Assembly: GCA_949825045.1 (NCBI GenBank)
Contig: OX463822.1
Location: 1,245,001 to 1,309,000, forward strand
Direction: 5' to 3'
DNA: 64,000 nt
Origin: Argyresthia goedartella
Taxonomy: Eukaryota; Arthropoda; Insecta; Lepidoptera; Argyresthiidae
Of the stretch, positions 1 through 7,906 are shown in pieces. The notes beneath the pieces were generated by a model. That model was not told where the DNA came from. It saw only the letters and a program-made list of their open reading frames with translations, and ran no database searches. Numbering within the stretch: the first letter of the stretch is position 1; every line of letters starts with the position of its first letter. Made by a program: the position numbers and the translations under genes.

Positions 1-259
1 CTCCAAGATCGCCTGATAATGGTATCGATACCTGGTAAACCTAATGATGCCTGTGTTGGAAATTACTGTATTTTACGAAATATTTTTCCATTTTGGAAAC
101 ATGTTCTTTTTCGGTACAATTCTGTCCCGTTTTCCGCGGATTTGCCATTTTCACCTTAAACCACTTGTTTTCTCATTGGATACGAGACAAGTCATTTTCA
201 AACAAATCTATTAATAATTATTTATCACATTTACCTGCCTCCGCTGACCCCACAATCAT

Positions 260-345
260 CACTTCCTTCCCTGTCTTCCGTATTAAGTCGGTTAGCTAGG
301 TCGCTAGGATCCTAGCAGAACTGCCGGTCATCCGGCGCGGATTAA
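260..345 (-). pseudogene. decayed copy of LAP terminal exon (copy T3)
   Basis: Read on the minus strand, this stretch gives the start of the LAP C-terminal block: RRMTG, then A-R-(I)-L-A-T, a stop, then LTDL. It matches the last LAP exon at 7697-7906 in both DNA and translation. It holds an in-frame stop and the match fades towards 260. It lies 7.4 kb downstream of the real exon, with the Gypsy element and other DNA between. It is best read as a relic of a tandem duplication of the gene's 3' end. Confidence 0.6.
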
Positions 346-424
346 GACGAGTTTAAGAGGATTTGTAGTTCGAAACCCAAAAAGGATTTGATGAAGACAT
401 TTTGAAATCAAAAACTTATTTATT

Positions 425-688
425 TATCATTTTGGGCTCCTTCACTTCAAATTATTATTTTTTTATTCAAAATTGATTCTTACGAACACTTTTTGAATGT
501 CATTTGAATTTATATAATGCAAGAAAAACTACTAGTGTTAGGGCAGCGGAGAAGAAGCGGCGCAAGAAACTCGTACACTGCAACACGGCCTACTTTTCTT
601 TTCTATTTATTTTATTTTCATAAATAGGTCTTGTGTTACAATCGTGTGCGTGGTTCTCATTCTGCGCTGGAAAATCAGAGCTCCATAC
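425..688. repeat. older dispersed repeat, left part (host of the Gypsy insertion)
   Basis: This stretch (gattcttacgaacac, gcagcggagaagaagcgg, ggaaaatcagagctccatac) recurs at 8640-8790 and 9297-9372. It continues after the Gypsy element at 5367. It looks like the tail of a non-LTR element, but no coding part is visible. Confidence 0.7.
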
Positions 689-849
689 TGAGATGTCCTG
701 TGGGAAGCTCCAGGATAATATTTGCAGGATGTGAAACGAAACACAGCTATTCGGTAAAACGATGTATTCGAGAGAGATCAATGATTACAAAAGCGGGTAC
801 TCCGTGAGAATATAAATATCGAGGTACCTACGTAGGTACATACATTACA
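689..849 (-). repeat. 3' LTR of Gypsy element
   Basis: 161 bp, TG...CA, base-for-base the same as 5206-5366 by eye. In element orientation it is preceded by a short purine-rich stretch (ggtggagg, plus-strand 850-857) that could be the polypurine tract. Confidence 0.93.
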
Positions 850-1026
850 CCTCCACCATAAACTAAGAAGTATCCCTTAATTCTTATCTAATAGTAATAA
901 CATAAACAGTGATGATTAACTTAGCATATTACATAGAAACCTAACTAATTTAATAATGATATTATAATAAACACAAACCTTAACTAACCGCCACAGCATA
1001 CTAAGTTTAAATAAAATGTACACCTA

Positions 1027-4000
1027 TCAATCGATATCAAAACCATATCTAAGTATTGGTCTAAGTTCCTCTCTAGGTCTAAGATTGGAAGGACGTGGGA
1101 CCGCTACTGGCGGCTCAGACGGTCCAGCAGAAACTTCGACACTTACAGCTGGTGGCGCGCCCACCTGACTCTCCACTTCCGGTGACATCCGTGACTCCGA
1201 CCCAATATCCGGCTCTGGGAAAGATGGCGGCCTATTTCGTCTCTCTGACCTCGATTTAATCTGATCTACATGCTTGACCGTAGGTGGACTGTTTTCCCTA
1301 TCTACTAAATAATTCCGCGAGCCTAACTTTTCTTTAATGGTTCCCCTAACCCATTTATTACCTCCCGTATAATTACGAACATACACCTTATCGCCTATCT
1401 GAAATTCTCTATCAACCCCCCCCGCACGATCTACCTGCTTTTCCTGTGCCTCCTGCACCGTGGCCTCTATCTGTCTCGAGTCTTTTAATAAATCCAGCCT
1501 GGAACGTAAGTGCCTACGTTGCAGCAGCATAGCAGGTGATGCGCCCGTTGAGCTATGCTCCACATTACGATATGACATCAAGTAAGTTTGCAAAGCTAGA
1601 TCTACGTCACATTTTTCTCTGAACGCCTTCTTAATTGCCCGCTTACATAGTTTTACAGCTGCTTCAGCAGCGCCGTTGGACGACGGGTGATAAGCCGCTG
1701 AAAACGAAACTTTGACACCATTGTTAGCCATAAATTGGGCATATTCTTGACTAGAAAATGGTGGGCCATTATCGGACACGACCTCTTTAGGCAAGCCAAA
1801 ACGCGCAAAAGTCTCCCTTAATACCTTAATAACTGAGCTTGCTGTCGTTCTAGGCATCTCAAAAATCTCTAACCATTTCGTAGTAGAATCTATTAGAACT
1901 AAAAATGTTTTTCCTTGAATCGGGCCCAAAAAATCCAGGTGCAGTCGAGACCAGGGCTCCGCAACGTACGGCCAGGGCTGCGGTGGTGCGCGCGGCGGGG
2001 CGCTTGCCTCCGCGGCGCACACGTCACACTCGCGGCACGCGCGCTCGATGTCTGCGTCGATGCCGGGCCACCACATCACACTGCGTGCTATAGCCTTCAT
2101 TTTGACCATGCCTTGATGACCCACATGCAATTCTTTCAATAAAGACTCCCTTAATGAAAACGGAATTACTAATCTATATCCCCAAACGATGCACCCTATG
2201 TCAATGTATAATTCATTGCGTCTGTCCATAAAAGGTTTCAAACTATCGTCCTCGCAATTACTTGGCCATCCGGACTGTAAATACAACATCACCTTTTTTA
2301 ACACGACATCGCTATGCAAATGCTTTTGCACTGTTTTCCTAGTGATAGGTAAGTAGTCCTGTACAAAATGTATGTACGTCTTCTCCTCCCTCTGCTTGAC
2401 AGGCTTACCCACCGGCAAACGCGATAACGCGTCAGCCGAATTTTTCTTGCTACACACGTACTCAATATCGTAATCGTATCCGGACAATAACACCGCCCAG
2501 CGCTGCATCCTACTGGCGGCCATCACCGGTATGCCGTGTTTATCGCCAAAAATGGCGACTAGAGGTTTGTGATCGGTTCGCAATAAAAATTTCCGCCCAT
2601 ACAGGTACTGGTGGAACTTCCTAATACCGAAAATAATAGAGAGAGCCTCCCGTTCGATCTGAGAATACGCCCTCTCCGCCGAGTTGAGCGAGCGCGAAGC
2701 GTACGCGATGGGGCGCTCGCCGCGTGACGTCATGTGCGAGATGACGGCGCCCACGCCCACGCTGCTGGCGTCCGTGGTCAGCACCAGAGGCAGCGAGCTG
2801 GAGTAGTGCGCTAGCACTTCACTCGATACTAACCTTTCTTTTACTTTATTAAACGCCCTCTCACACTCGTCATTCCATGAATATTTCGTTTCTTTTTTAA
2901 GCAAGGTATACAAAGGAGACAGCAACGTGCTAACGTTTGGTATAAACTTTGCATAATACATCACTAGGCCCAAAAAAGACCGCAGTTCCGAAACATTTTG
3001 AGGCACCGGCACCTTTAAAATTGCTTCGATCTTATCAGAGCAAGTATGAACTCCATTTTTATCTATCACAAAACCCAAATAGGTGACCGAATCCGCAAAG
3101 AATGTGCATTTTTCTTTTTTAATTTTTAAGCCGTACTTTGACAACCTATTAAACACTTCCTTTAAGGTTTCTAAGTGAGCCGAGTCGTCGTCCCCCGTGA
3201 TGATGACATCATCCAGGAAAACCCCTACTCTAGGCATGTCTGCAAACAACTGTTCAAGTTTCCGTTGAAAAATACCTGGACTGGATGCCAAACCGAAAAT
3301 CAGTCGGTTGAATTTGAAAAGACCCCGATGTGTGTTGATCACAGTATACTGTTTGGAAACGTCGTCCAACTCAAATTGCGAATATGCTTGAGTTAAATCA
3401 ATTTTTGTAAACTTCTCCCCCCCATCCAACTTTGTCAACAAGTCTTCTACTCGTGGTAAAGGAAAACGGTCCACCTCTAAAACCTTATTGAGAGTGATTT
3501 TAAAATCGCCGCATACCCGAATCGTGCCATCTTTCTTCATAACCGGTACAATCGGCGTCGCCCAGTCGGAAGTATTTACCGGTGTGATTACTCCGTCTCT
3601 CACCAACGAGTCAAGTGCGCGCTCCACCGGCTCGCGCAGCGCATACGCCAGAGGGCGTGCGCGCATGAACACCGGCTGCGCGCCATCCCGCAGTTTGAAA
3701 CCGACCGTGCCGCCAGTAAACTTCCCCAGCCCGCCAGAGAACACATCACAGAATCTGGAACTGAAATTTTCCAAATTAAATTCCTTAACATTTTTACTTA
3801 TACTATTACAATCTGTATGCGGCAAATCTATACATAGCTCACTTATCCACTGTCTACCCAACAGATTCACTTTACCGTTATCCACTACATACAATAACAA
3901 AGATCTACTTTTGCCTTGGTATGACACTGTTGACATAAACATTCCAATCGGTAACACACATTCGCCTGTATAATAGCGTAAAGACAAGTCGCTTTTTAAC

Positions 4001-5133
4001 AATGGACAATTTGAAAACAGTTGTTTATAACAATCCAAACTTACGCACGACACTGCACTTCCAGTGTCTATTTCCATGTCTAAGTCTATGCCATTTATAC
4101 CAACAGTGACTATATATGGACCCACGTTCTTTTTCTTACTAGTGTAAATCGTATAAGTGTTTACCTCGTCACTGCTTGCGCCCGAGTCGCTATCCAATGC
4201 TAACTGTTCTTGCGCCATATTGTAGAATGTATTGTTCTTCTGTAAATTTGGGCACACTCTTCTTAGATGCCCGCGAAGATTACATACCCGGCACACGTAA
4301 GCCGTAAACTGGCATGTACTGTAGGAATGGTGCCCTCCGCACGCCCTACATACATTCTGCGCCTGTCCATCACTTATGTTGTCACGGTTCCTCTCTCGCC
4401 GCCGCGACTCGCTGCCCGCTCCGCTCCTGCCACTCGGACCACCGACACTGGTTGGTGTCGGGTTCGACTCCCGCGCACTGCGCGCGGCCTCCGGTCGGCC
4501 TCTCCTGCTGTGCCGCGCCCCGCCGCCGCCACGTCTGGTACTGCTCGCAGTAATGGCATGGACTGCCGACGATGAATCCGCCGTTGGCACTCCGTCACTT
4601 TTTCTAGTACGGTTTTCCACCAACGCAGCATTAACCTCGGCCGCTTCCATGTTGACTGCAATCTTATATGCTCTCTCGAACGATATATCCTCCTCTGTGA
4701 ACAAACGCTCCCTTATGTGGTCATTCAACAAGCCGCAAACGAACTGATCACGTAGATTCTCCGTTAAATTGATTGACGTAAACCCGCAGTTTTTTGACAG
4801 TTTCTTTAACTCAGCTACATACTCCGCCACAGTCTCGTCTCGCTGTTGTTTACGCTGCCGTAATAAGTACCGTTCTGCCAATATGCTCGGTTTGGGTTGT
4901 AAATGACCTTTCATAACAGCCACAAGGTCATCGAAACTTTTCGTGGATGGTTTCGCCGGCGTGCATAAGGTTACTAGTAATTCGTACGCCTCTCTGCCCA
5001 TAACTGATATCAGCGTGGCCACTTTCACTGCTGGCTTGATATCATTAGCCACAAAATACTGCTCCAGTCGATCCGCGTACAATTCCCAACTGTCTTTGTC
5101 AAGGTCAAACGGACCCAACTTTCCGATAGACAT
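1027..5133 (-). CDS. Gypsy gag-pol polyprotein (1368 aa)
   Basis: A single open frame encodes a retrotransposon polyprotein. Gag occupies about residues 1-260. A Cys/His-rich double zinc-knuckle region lies at about 262-295. The aspartic protease has DTGS at about 356. The reverse transcriptase (about 490-680) has its FLDD catalytic box near 640. RNase H (TTDAS) follows near 780. The integrase has an H-H-C-C zinc domain, then D, D (SDNGPPF) and E (SSNGAAEA) positions. The layout matches Gypsy elements of the 'K02A2.6-like' kind often found in insects. No frameshift or stop is seen, and no envelope gene follows. The start is the first Met downstream of the 5' LTR and fits a gag start (MSIGKLGPFD). 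Confidence 0.95.
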   Translation of the reverse strand: MSIGKLGPFDLDKDSWELYADRLEQYFVANDIKPAVKVATLISVMGREAYELLVTLCTPAKPSTKSFDDLVAVMKGHLQPKPSILAERYLLRQRKQQRDETVAEYVAELKKLSKNCGFTSINLTENLRDQFVCGLLNDHIRERLFTEEDISFERAYKIAVNMEAAEVNAALVENRTRKSDGVPTADSSSAVHAITASSTRRGGGGARHSRRGRPEAARSARESNPTPTSVGGPSGRSGAGSESRRRERNRDNISDGQAQNVCRACGGHHSYSTCQFTAYVCRVCNLRGHLRRVCPNLQKNNTFYNMAQEQLALDSDSGASSDEVNTYTIYTSKKKNVGPYIVTVGINGIDLDMEIDTGSAVSCVSLDCYKQLFSNCPLLKSDLSLRYYTGECVLPIGMFMSTVSYQGKSRSLLLYVVDNGKVNLLGRQWISELCIDLPHTDCNSISKNVKEFNLENFSSRFCDVFSGGLGKFTGGTVGFKLRDGAQPVFMRARPLAYALREPVERALDSLVRDGVITPVNTSDWATPIVPVMKKDGTIRVCGDFKITLNKVLEVDRFPLPRVEDLLTKLDGGEKFTKIDLTQAYSQFELDDVSKQYTVINTHRGLFKFNRLIFGLASSPGIFQRKLEQLFADMPRVGVFLDDVIITGDDDSAHLETLKEVFNRLSKYGLKIKKEKCTFFADSVTYLGFVIDKNGVHTCSDKIEAILKVPVPQNVSELRSFLGLVMYYAKFIPNVSTLLSPLYTLLKKETKYSWNDECERAFNKVKERLVSSEVLAHYSSSLPLVLTTDASSVGVGAVISHMTSRGERPIAYASRSLNSAERAYSQIEREALSIIFGIRKFHQYLYGRKFLLRTDHKPLVAIFGDKHGIPVMAASRMQRWAVLLSGYDYDIEYVCSKKNSADALSRLPVGKPVKQREEKTYIHFVQDYLPITRKTVQKHLHSDVVLKKVMLYLQSGWPSNCEDDSLKPFMDRRNELYIDIGCIVWGYRLVIPFSLRESLLKELHVGHQGMVKMKAIARSVMWWPGIDADIERACRECDVCAAEASAPPRAPPQPWPYVAEPWSRLHLDFLGPIQGKTFLVLIDSTTKWLEIFEMPRTTASSVIKVLRETFARFGLPKEVVSDNGPPFSSQEYAQFMANNGVKVSFSAAYHPSSNGAAEAAVKLCKRAIKKAFREKCDVDLALQTYLMSYRNVEHSSTGASPAMLLQRRHLRSRLDLLKDSRQIEATVQEAQEKQVDRAGGVDREFQIGDKVYVRNYTGGNKWVRGTIKEKLGSRNYLVDRENSPPTVKHVDQIKSRSERRNRPPSFPEPDIGSESRMSPEVESQVGAPPAVSVEVSAGPSEPPVAVPRPSNLRPREELRPILRYGFDID

Positions 5134-5185
5134 TTTTGCACCAAAAAAACGTTCTCCCCCACACTAAAGTTCACACACGTAAGTT

Positions 5186-5205
5186 CTTTTAATCCTCGTC
5201 GCCAC
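5186..5205 (-). other. candidate primer-binding site of Gypsy element
   Basis: Directly inside the 5' LTR, after one base, the minus strand reads TGGCGACGAGGAT. TGGCG-type starts are usual for Gypsy primer sites (complement of a tRNA 3' CCA end). I do not assign the tRNA. Confidence 0.6.
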
Positions 5206-5366
5206 TGAGATGTCCTGTGGGAAGCTCCAGGATAATATTTGCAGGATGTGAAACGAAACACAGCTATTCGGTAAAACGATGTATTCGAGAGAGATCAATG
5301 ATTACAAAAGCGGGTACTCCGTGAGAATATAAATATCGAGGTACCTACGTAGGTACATACATTACA
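5206..5366 (-). repeat. 5' LTR of Gypsy element
   Basis: 161 bp, the same sequence as 689-849. As the 5' LTR of a minus-strand element it should hold the promoter. It contains tataaatatc in element-antisense view but no clear TATA box that I would assign. Confidence 0.93.
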
Positions 5367-5480
5367 CATACCTTTTTGTCATTAATGTCATCATCTAACC
5401 TGTAATATGCTTTATAACATGTTTTTTTAACAATGCCTTTAAGTTTCTGCTGTGACAAATTTAATATCTATACTATAGGT
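5367..5480. repeat. older dispersed repeat, right part
   Basis: Continuation of 425-688 after the Gypsy insertion. It matches 9368-9480 (catctaacctRtaatatgct, then tgcctttaa and tgacaaattKaa). Confidence 0.7.
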
Positions 5481-5629
5481 ATACTTACTATACTTAGACC
5501 CACAAATGAAGTTCTAACTTTAGCTAGCCTAAAGTAAATTTGTTCGATTTTATTTCCGCTTCTTATGAACAGGAAAATTGTACTCTCAGTAAACTCTCAC
5601 TTATCATTATATTATAATATCATCATTTT

Positions 5630-5978
5630 TTAAGGAATTAACATTAGGCAAAGTAAATTTTCCATTTTTTTTTTTTTTTTTATATTAGAATTTGCTTCCT
5701 TCAATACACAGCTCGCTGTACTTTCGCGGGCCGGAGCCTGACGCGCGTGACGTCGAGGTCGAGGCTGGGGCTGCGGAGACTTGACGACTATGGCTGGGGT
5801 GGCAGGTGCCTTCAGAGCACGCGGTGTGGCGACAGAGGTCTGTGACACCGGATCCGTCGTCCACGGCGCGGGGGCGGGGGGTGACCCCACCGACCCGACT
5901 AGCGACTGCACGTCGTCGTCAGCCTCGGAACCGGGGGGCGCTGGGCAAGGCGCATGTGATGCACGAGCACCGCGCCCA
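5630..5978 (-). CDS. possible Pro/Ala-rich C-terminal exon (unassigned)
   Basis: A GC-rich open stretch in AT-rich surroundings. On the minus strand it reads a Pro/Ala/Thr/Arg-rich low-complexity protein (…SPPAPAPWTTDP…, …KSPQPQPRPRRHARQAP…) ending at a stop at 5630. A CAG acceptor at about 5950 is possible, but its phase does not fit the donor of the neighbouring coiled-coil exon (6065-6485). The plus strand is also open and ends in a GT donor near 5990, so the coding strand is uncertain. I do not recognise the protein. Confidence 0.3.
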
Positions 5979-6064
5979 CCGCGACTTTAAGGTATTTCTT
6001 AATTTTGATTTTGTATGATTTGTTACCGCTTGTCATTCTCGTATCGCATACCTACTGCACTTAC

Positions 6065-6485
6065 ATTTTCTATTTCCAGCTCATGATGTAGGGAAACAGT
6101 GTGAACATTTTCGATAGTTGCTTTTTCTAAATATAAGTCAGCTATTTGGTCTTTTGCTTCATGTAGTTGTTGTTCGAGAAACCTCCATCGATCCCGGGCA
6201 GAATAGAGGTCAACCTGAATACTTTCGAAATACTTTATGAGTAGTTCCAGCCGGCATATCTCTGCTTGAGATTCCTCACACGTTGCCCGCAGACTAGTAA
6301 CACTCTCAACCAGCTGGGTGTTTTTTGCTATTAAGCATCTCAACTCAAAATTTGTCTCATCTCTTTCTGCTAGTAGGCGGTTGTTGATCTCTTCGGCTTC
6401 AGTTATGTTCTGTTGAAGCTTGGCCATATGTTGCTCAGCATGCATTCTGCGGGTCGTCATCTTACTATCTGGTTGGTGGCAGGCT
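6065..6485 (-). CDS. coiled-coil exon of an unidentified host gene
   Basis: The stretch reads about 140 residues without a stop, rich in Glu, Gln, Leu, Arg and Lys in heptad-like spacing (e.g. AEQHMAKLQQNITEAEE, RWRFLEQQLHEAKDQIAD). It is bounded by a strong acceptor (ttctcag before 6485) and a consensus donor (aaaat|gtaagt at 6064), so it looks like a true exon: 1 base plus 140 codons, ending in phase 0. An in-frame Met at 6460 could be the start if the upstream exon is non-coding. It lies downstream of LAP on the same strand. No upstream exon was found, so it may continue from within the LAP introns or be an isolated remnant. Family unknown. Confidence 0.5.
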
Positions 6486-7340
6486 CTGAGAACCAAACAA
6501 TGAAGCACCTTTAATTCTGGCTCATATAGTAATTAGGAAAAATAGAAGTGATAGTATAGATAATAGGTATAGTACTGCAGTGCCCTACTTCAATGATATT
6601 GCTCAGTGCCTAATGAAAAGCTAAATACATAAACAGAAAATAGAAAGAAACTGGAAGGAAAACGTGGTTGGAAACCAGAAAACAGTCAAAAATGTATGTA
6701 GCAAGTTTTTTAAATTCTAACCTGAGCAGGGCCTAATATTGTATTTACATTCCTAAGCTAAGATTATTATTTGACTTGGAATAAATAGTTTTAAAAGCTA
6801 AGTAATGGTACTTCCCCGGTTTCAACAGTTCTGCTAGCCGTGTAGGTATGTCAGCTGAGATATAGTTAGTTAAACAGGTTTGTACAAGTTCAGTTATCTG
6901 TATAATCATAGAACTTCCTCAGCGCATCGACCTTTACACAATATACATTGACAATAGGTTGGTTGGTAATCAATTTGCAGTGATACTAGACTGATTTTGA
7001 GGTATTTGTAATGTGGAATGCGTGTGGTTCTGATTAGTTCTGTCTAAAATATGTGTTGAGCGTGATTAGATTAAGAAACAAAGTACTCAGCTGGTAAATT
7101 CCTTTTTGTTATTCAAATCCACATTCAAGTAACGGCTCGGTGGATGATGCAATCTTCTCGGTGGATGATGCAATCTTCGTTGTGTCGGAGAAAAACTAGC
7201 CGAAACACTTGTCCTCCATTTATACACCCTAACAACAATTGTATACTATATTAACACTAAATTTATGCCCTAAATATGAATAACATTACAATTAAAATCA
7301 GTTGCCGTTTCTTTGACAGCTGACCGGCACGCGGGCGCGT
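6486..7340. other. non-coding stretch with a 21-bp direct repeat
   Basis: No gene is visible. A perfect 21-bp tandem pair (ctcggtggatgatgcaatctt) occupies 7136-7156 and 7157-7177. The rest is AT-rich and unresolved. Confidence 0.5.
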
Positions 7341-7435
7341 TCCTTTCACTTATCCCTGCTAGGTCATTCTTCAGGTCACTCTTCTCTGCTGTATCCATCG
7401 GCAAGGTCGCTAGGGTCCTAGCAGGGCAGTCAGTC
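7341..7435 (-). pseudogene. decayed copy of LAP terminal exon (copy T2)
   Basis: Minus-strand translation gives PARTLATLP followed by scrambled K/N/D-rich sequence, matching the [15 protein letters not shown] part of the last LAP exon. The DNA core gctagggtcctagcagg is identical to that of the exon at 7784-7800. The frame is degraded after the core. Confidence 0.65.
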
Positions 7436-7500
7436 AATGCAATGAAAATAAAAATGATATATTTTTTTATACAGAATATTTTTATTTATCAAATCACATT

Positions 7501-7605
7501 AGGCTCCCTTGCTCTTCACTGCCTCCTTTTTCCCTGGCTGGTCATTCTTCCCTGCTAGGAAAGTCATCAGTGTCGCTAAGGTCCTACCAGGCCAGCCGGT
7601 TATCT
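7501..7605 (-). pseudogene. decayed copy of LAP terminal exon (copy T1)
   Basis: The minus strand reads TG-W-PGRTLATLMTFLAGKND-Q-PGK, clearly parallel to [20 protein letters not shown] of the true exon, and continues into a K-rich tail. It lies about 200 bp downstream of the true exon and about 170 bp before copy T2. No stop is seen within the copied block. Confidence 0.75.
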
Positions 7606-7695
7606 TGCTCTGGCGTGCGTAATGAATTTATCCGGGGGTTTTGAGTGCAATACCGCAAAAACGAATAATTGAAAGTCATTTTTAAATAAAATCGA

Positions 7696-7701
7696 TTTAT
7701 T
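7696..7701 (-). other. polyadenylation signal overlapping the LAP stop codon
   Basis: On the minus strand the end of the gene reads CCT AAA TAA ATC. AATAAA spans the TAA stop itself. A further tttattt-rich stretch follows. Confidence 0.5.
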
Positions 7702-7906
7702 TAGGACAATTGTGTTCTTCGCTCTTCACTCGCTCATTTTTCCCTGGATGGTCATTCTTCCCCGCTAGGTCGGTCAGCAAGGTCGCTAGGGTCCTAGCAG
7801 GGCGGCCGGTCATCCTGCGTGGGTGCAAATAGGGCGGCGCGGGCGCGTGGCCGAGCTTACCCACGCCGGTGATGTCCATGTGCACCCAGTCGCAGCAGAC
7901 GAAGTT
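7697..7906 (-). CDS. LAP exon 12 (terminal)
   Basis: 70 codons including TAA, phase 0, acceptor cccttag. It encodes the M17 C-terminal helix region: [12 protein letters not shown] (family WAHLDIAG), then MTGRPARTL, the signature end of LAPs. The last 25 or so residues are a charged tail not conserved in the family. Three decayed copies lie downstream. Confidence 0.93.
   Translation of the reverse strand, partial: NFVCCDWVHMDITGVGKLGHAPAPPYLHPRRMTGRPARTLATLLTDLAGKNDHPGKNERVKSEEHNCPK

Larger units (their letters stand above)
684..5371 (-). mobile_element. full-length Gypsy-type LTR retrotransposon with 5-bp TSD
   Basis: The element proper runs 689-5366, with 161-bp LTRs at each end that I read as identical. 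Both begin TG and end CA. The flanking 5-mers are the same (CATAC at 684-688 and 5367-5371). It carries one uninterrupted gag-pol frame on the minus strand and no env frame. Identical LTRs, intact TSD and an intact frame point to a recent insertion. It sits inside an older repeat whose uninterrupted counterpart lies near 9290-9470. Confidence 0.95.

Noticed and set aside
4267..4747. Arg/Pro-rich open frames antisense to gag
   Set aside because: Shadows of the GC-rich zinc-knuckle and linker region of the Gypsy gag.
5806..5990. Plus-strand exon ending HRDFK before a GT donor
   Set aside because: No homology recognised and no acceptor with supporting context; mentioned only as an alternative to the minus-strand reading.
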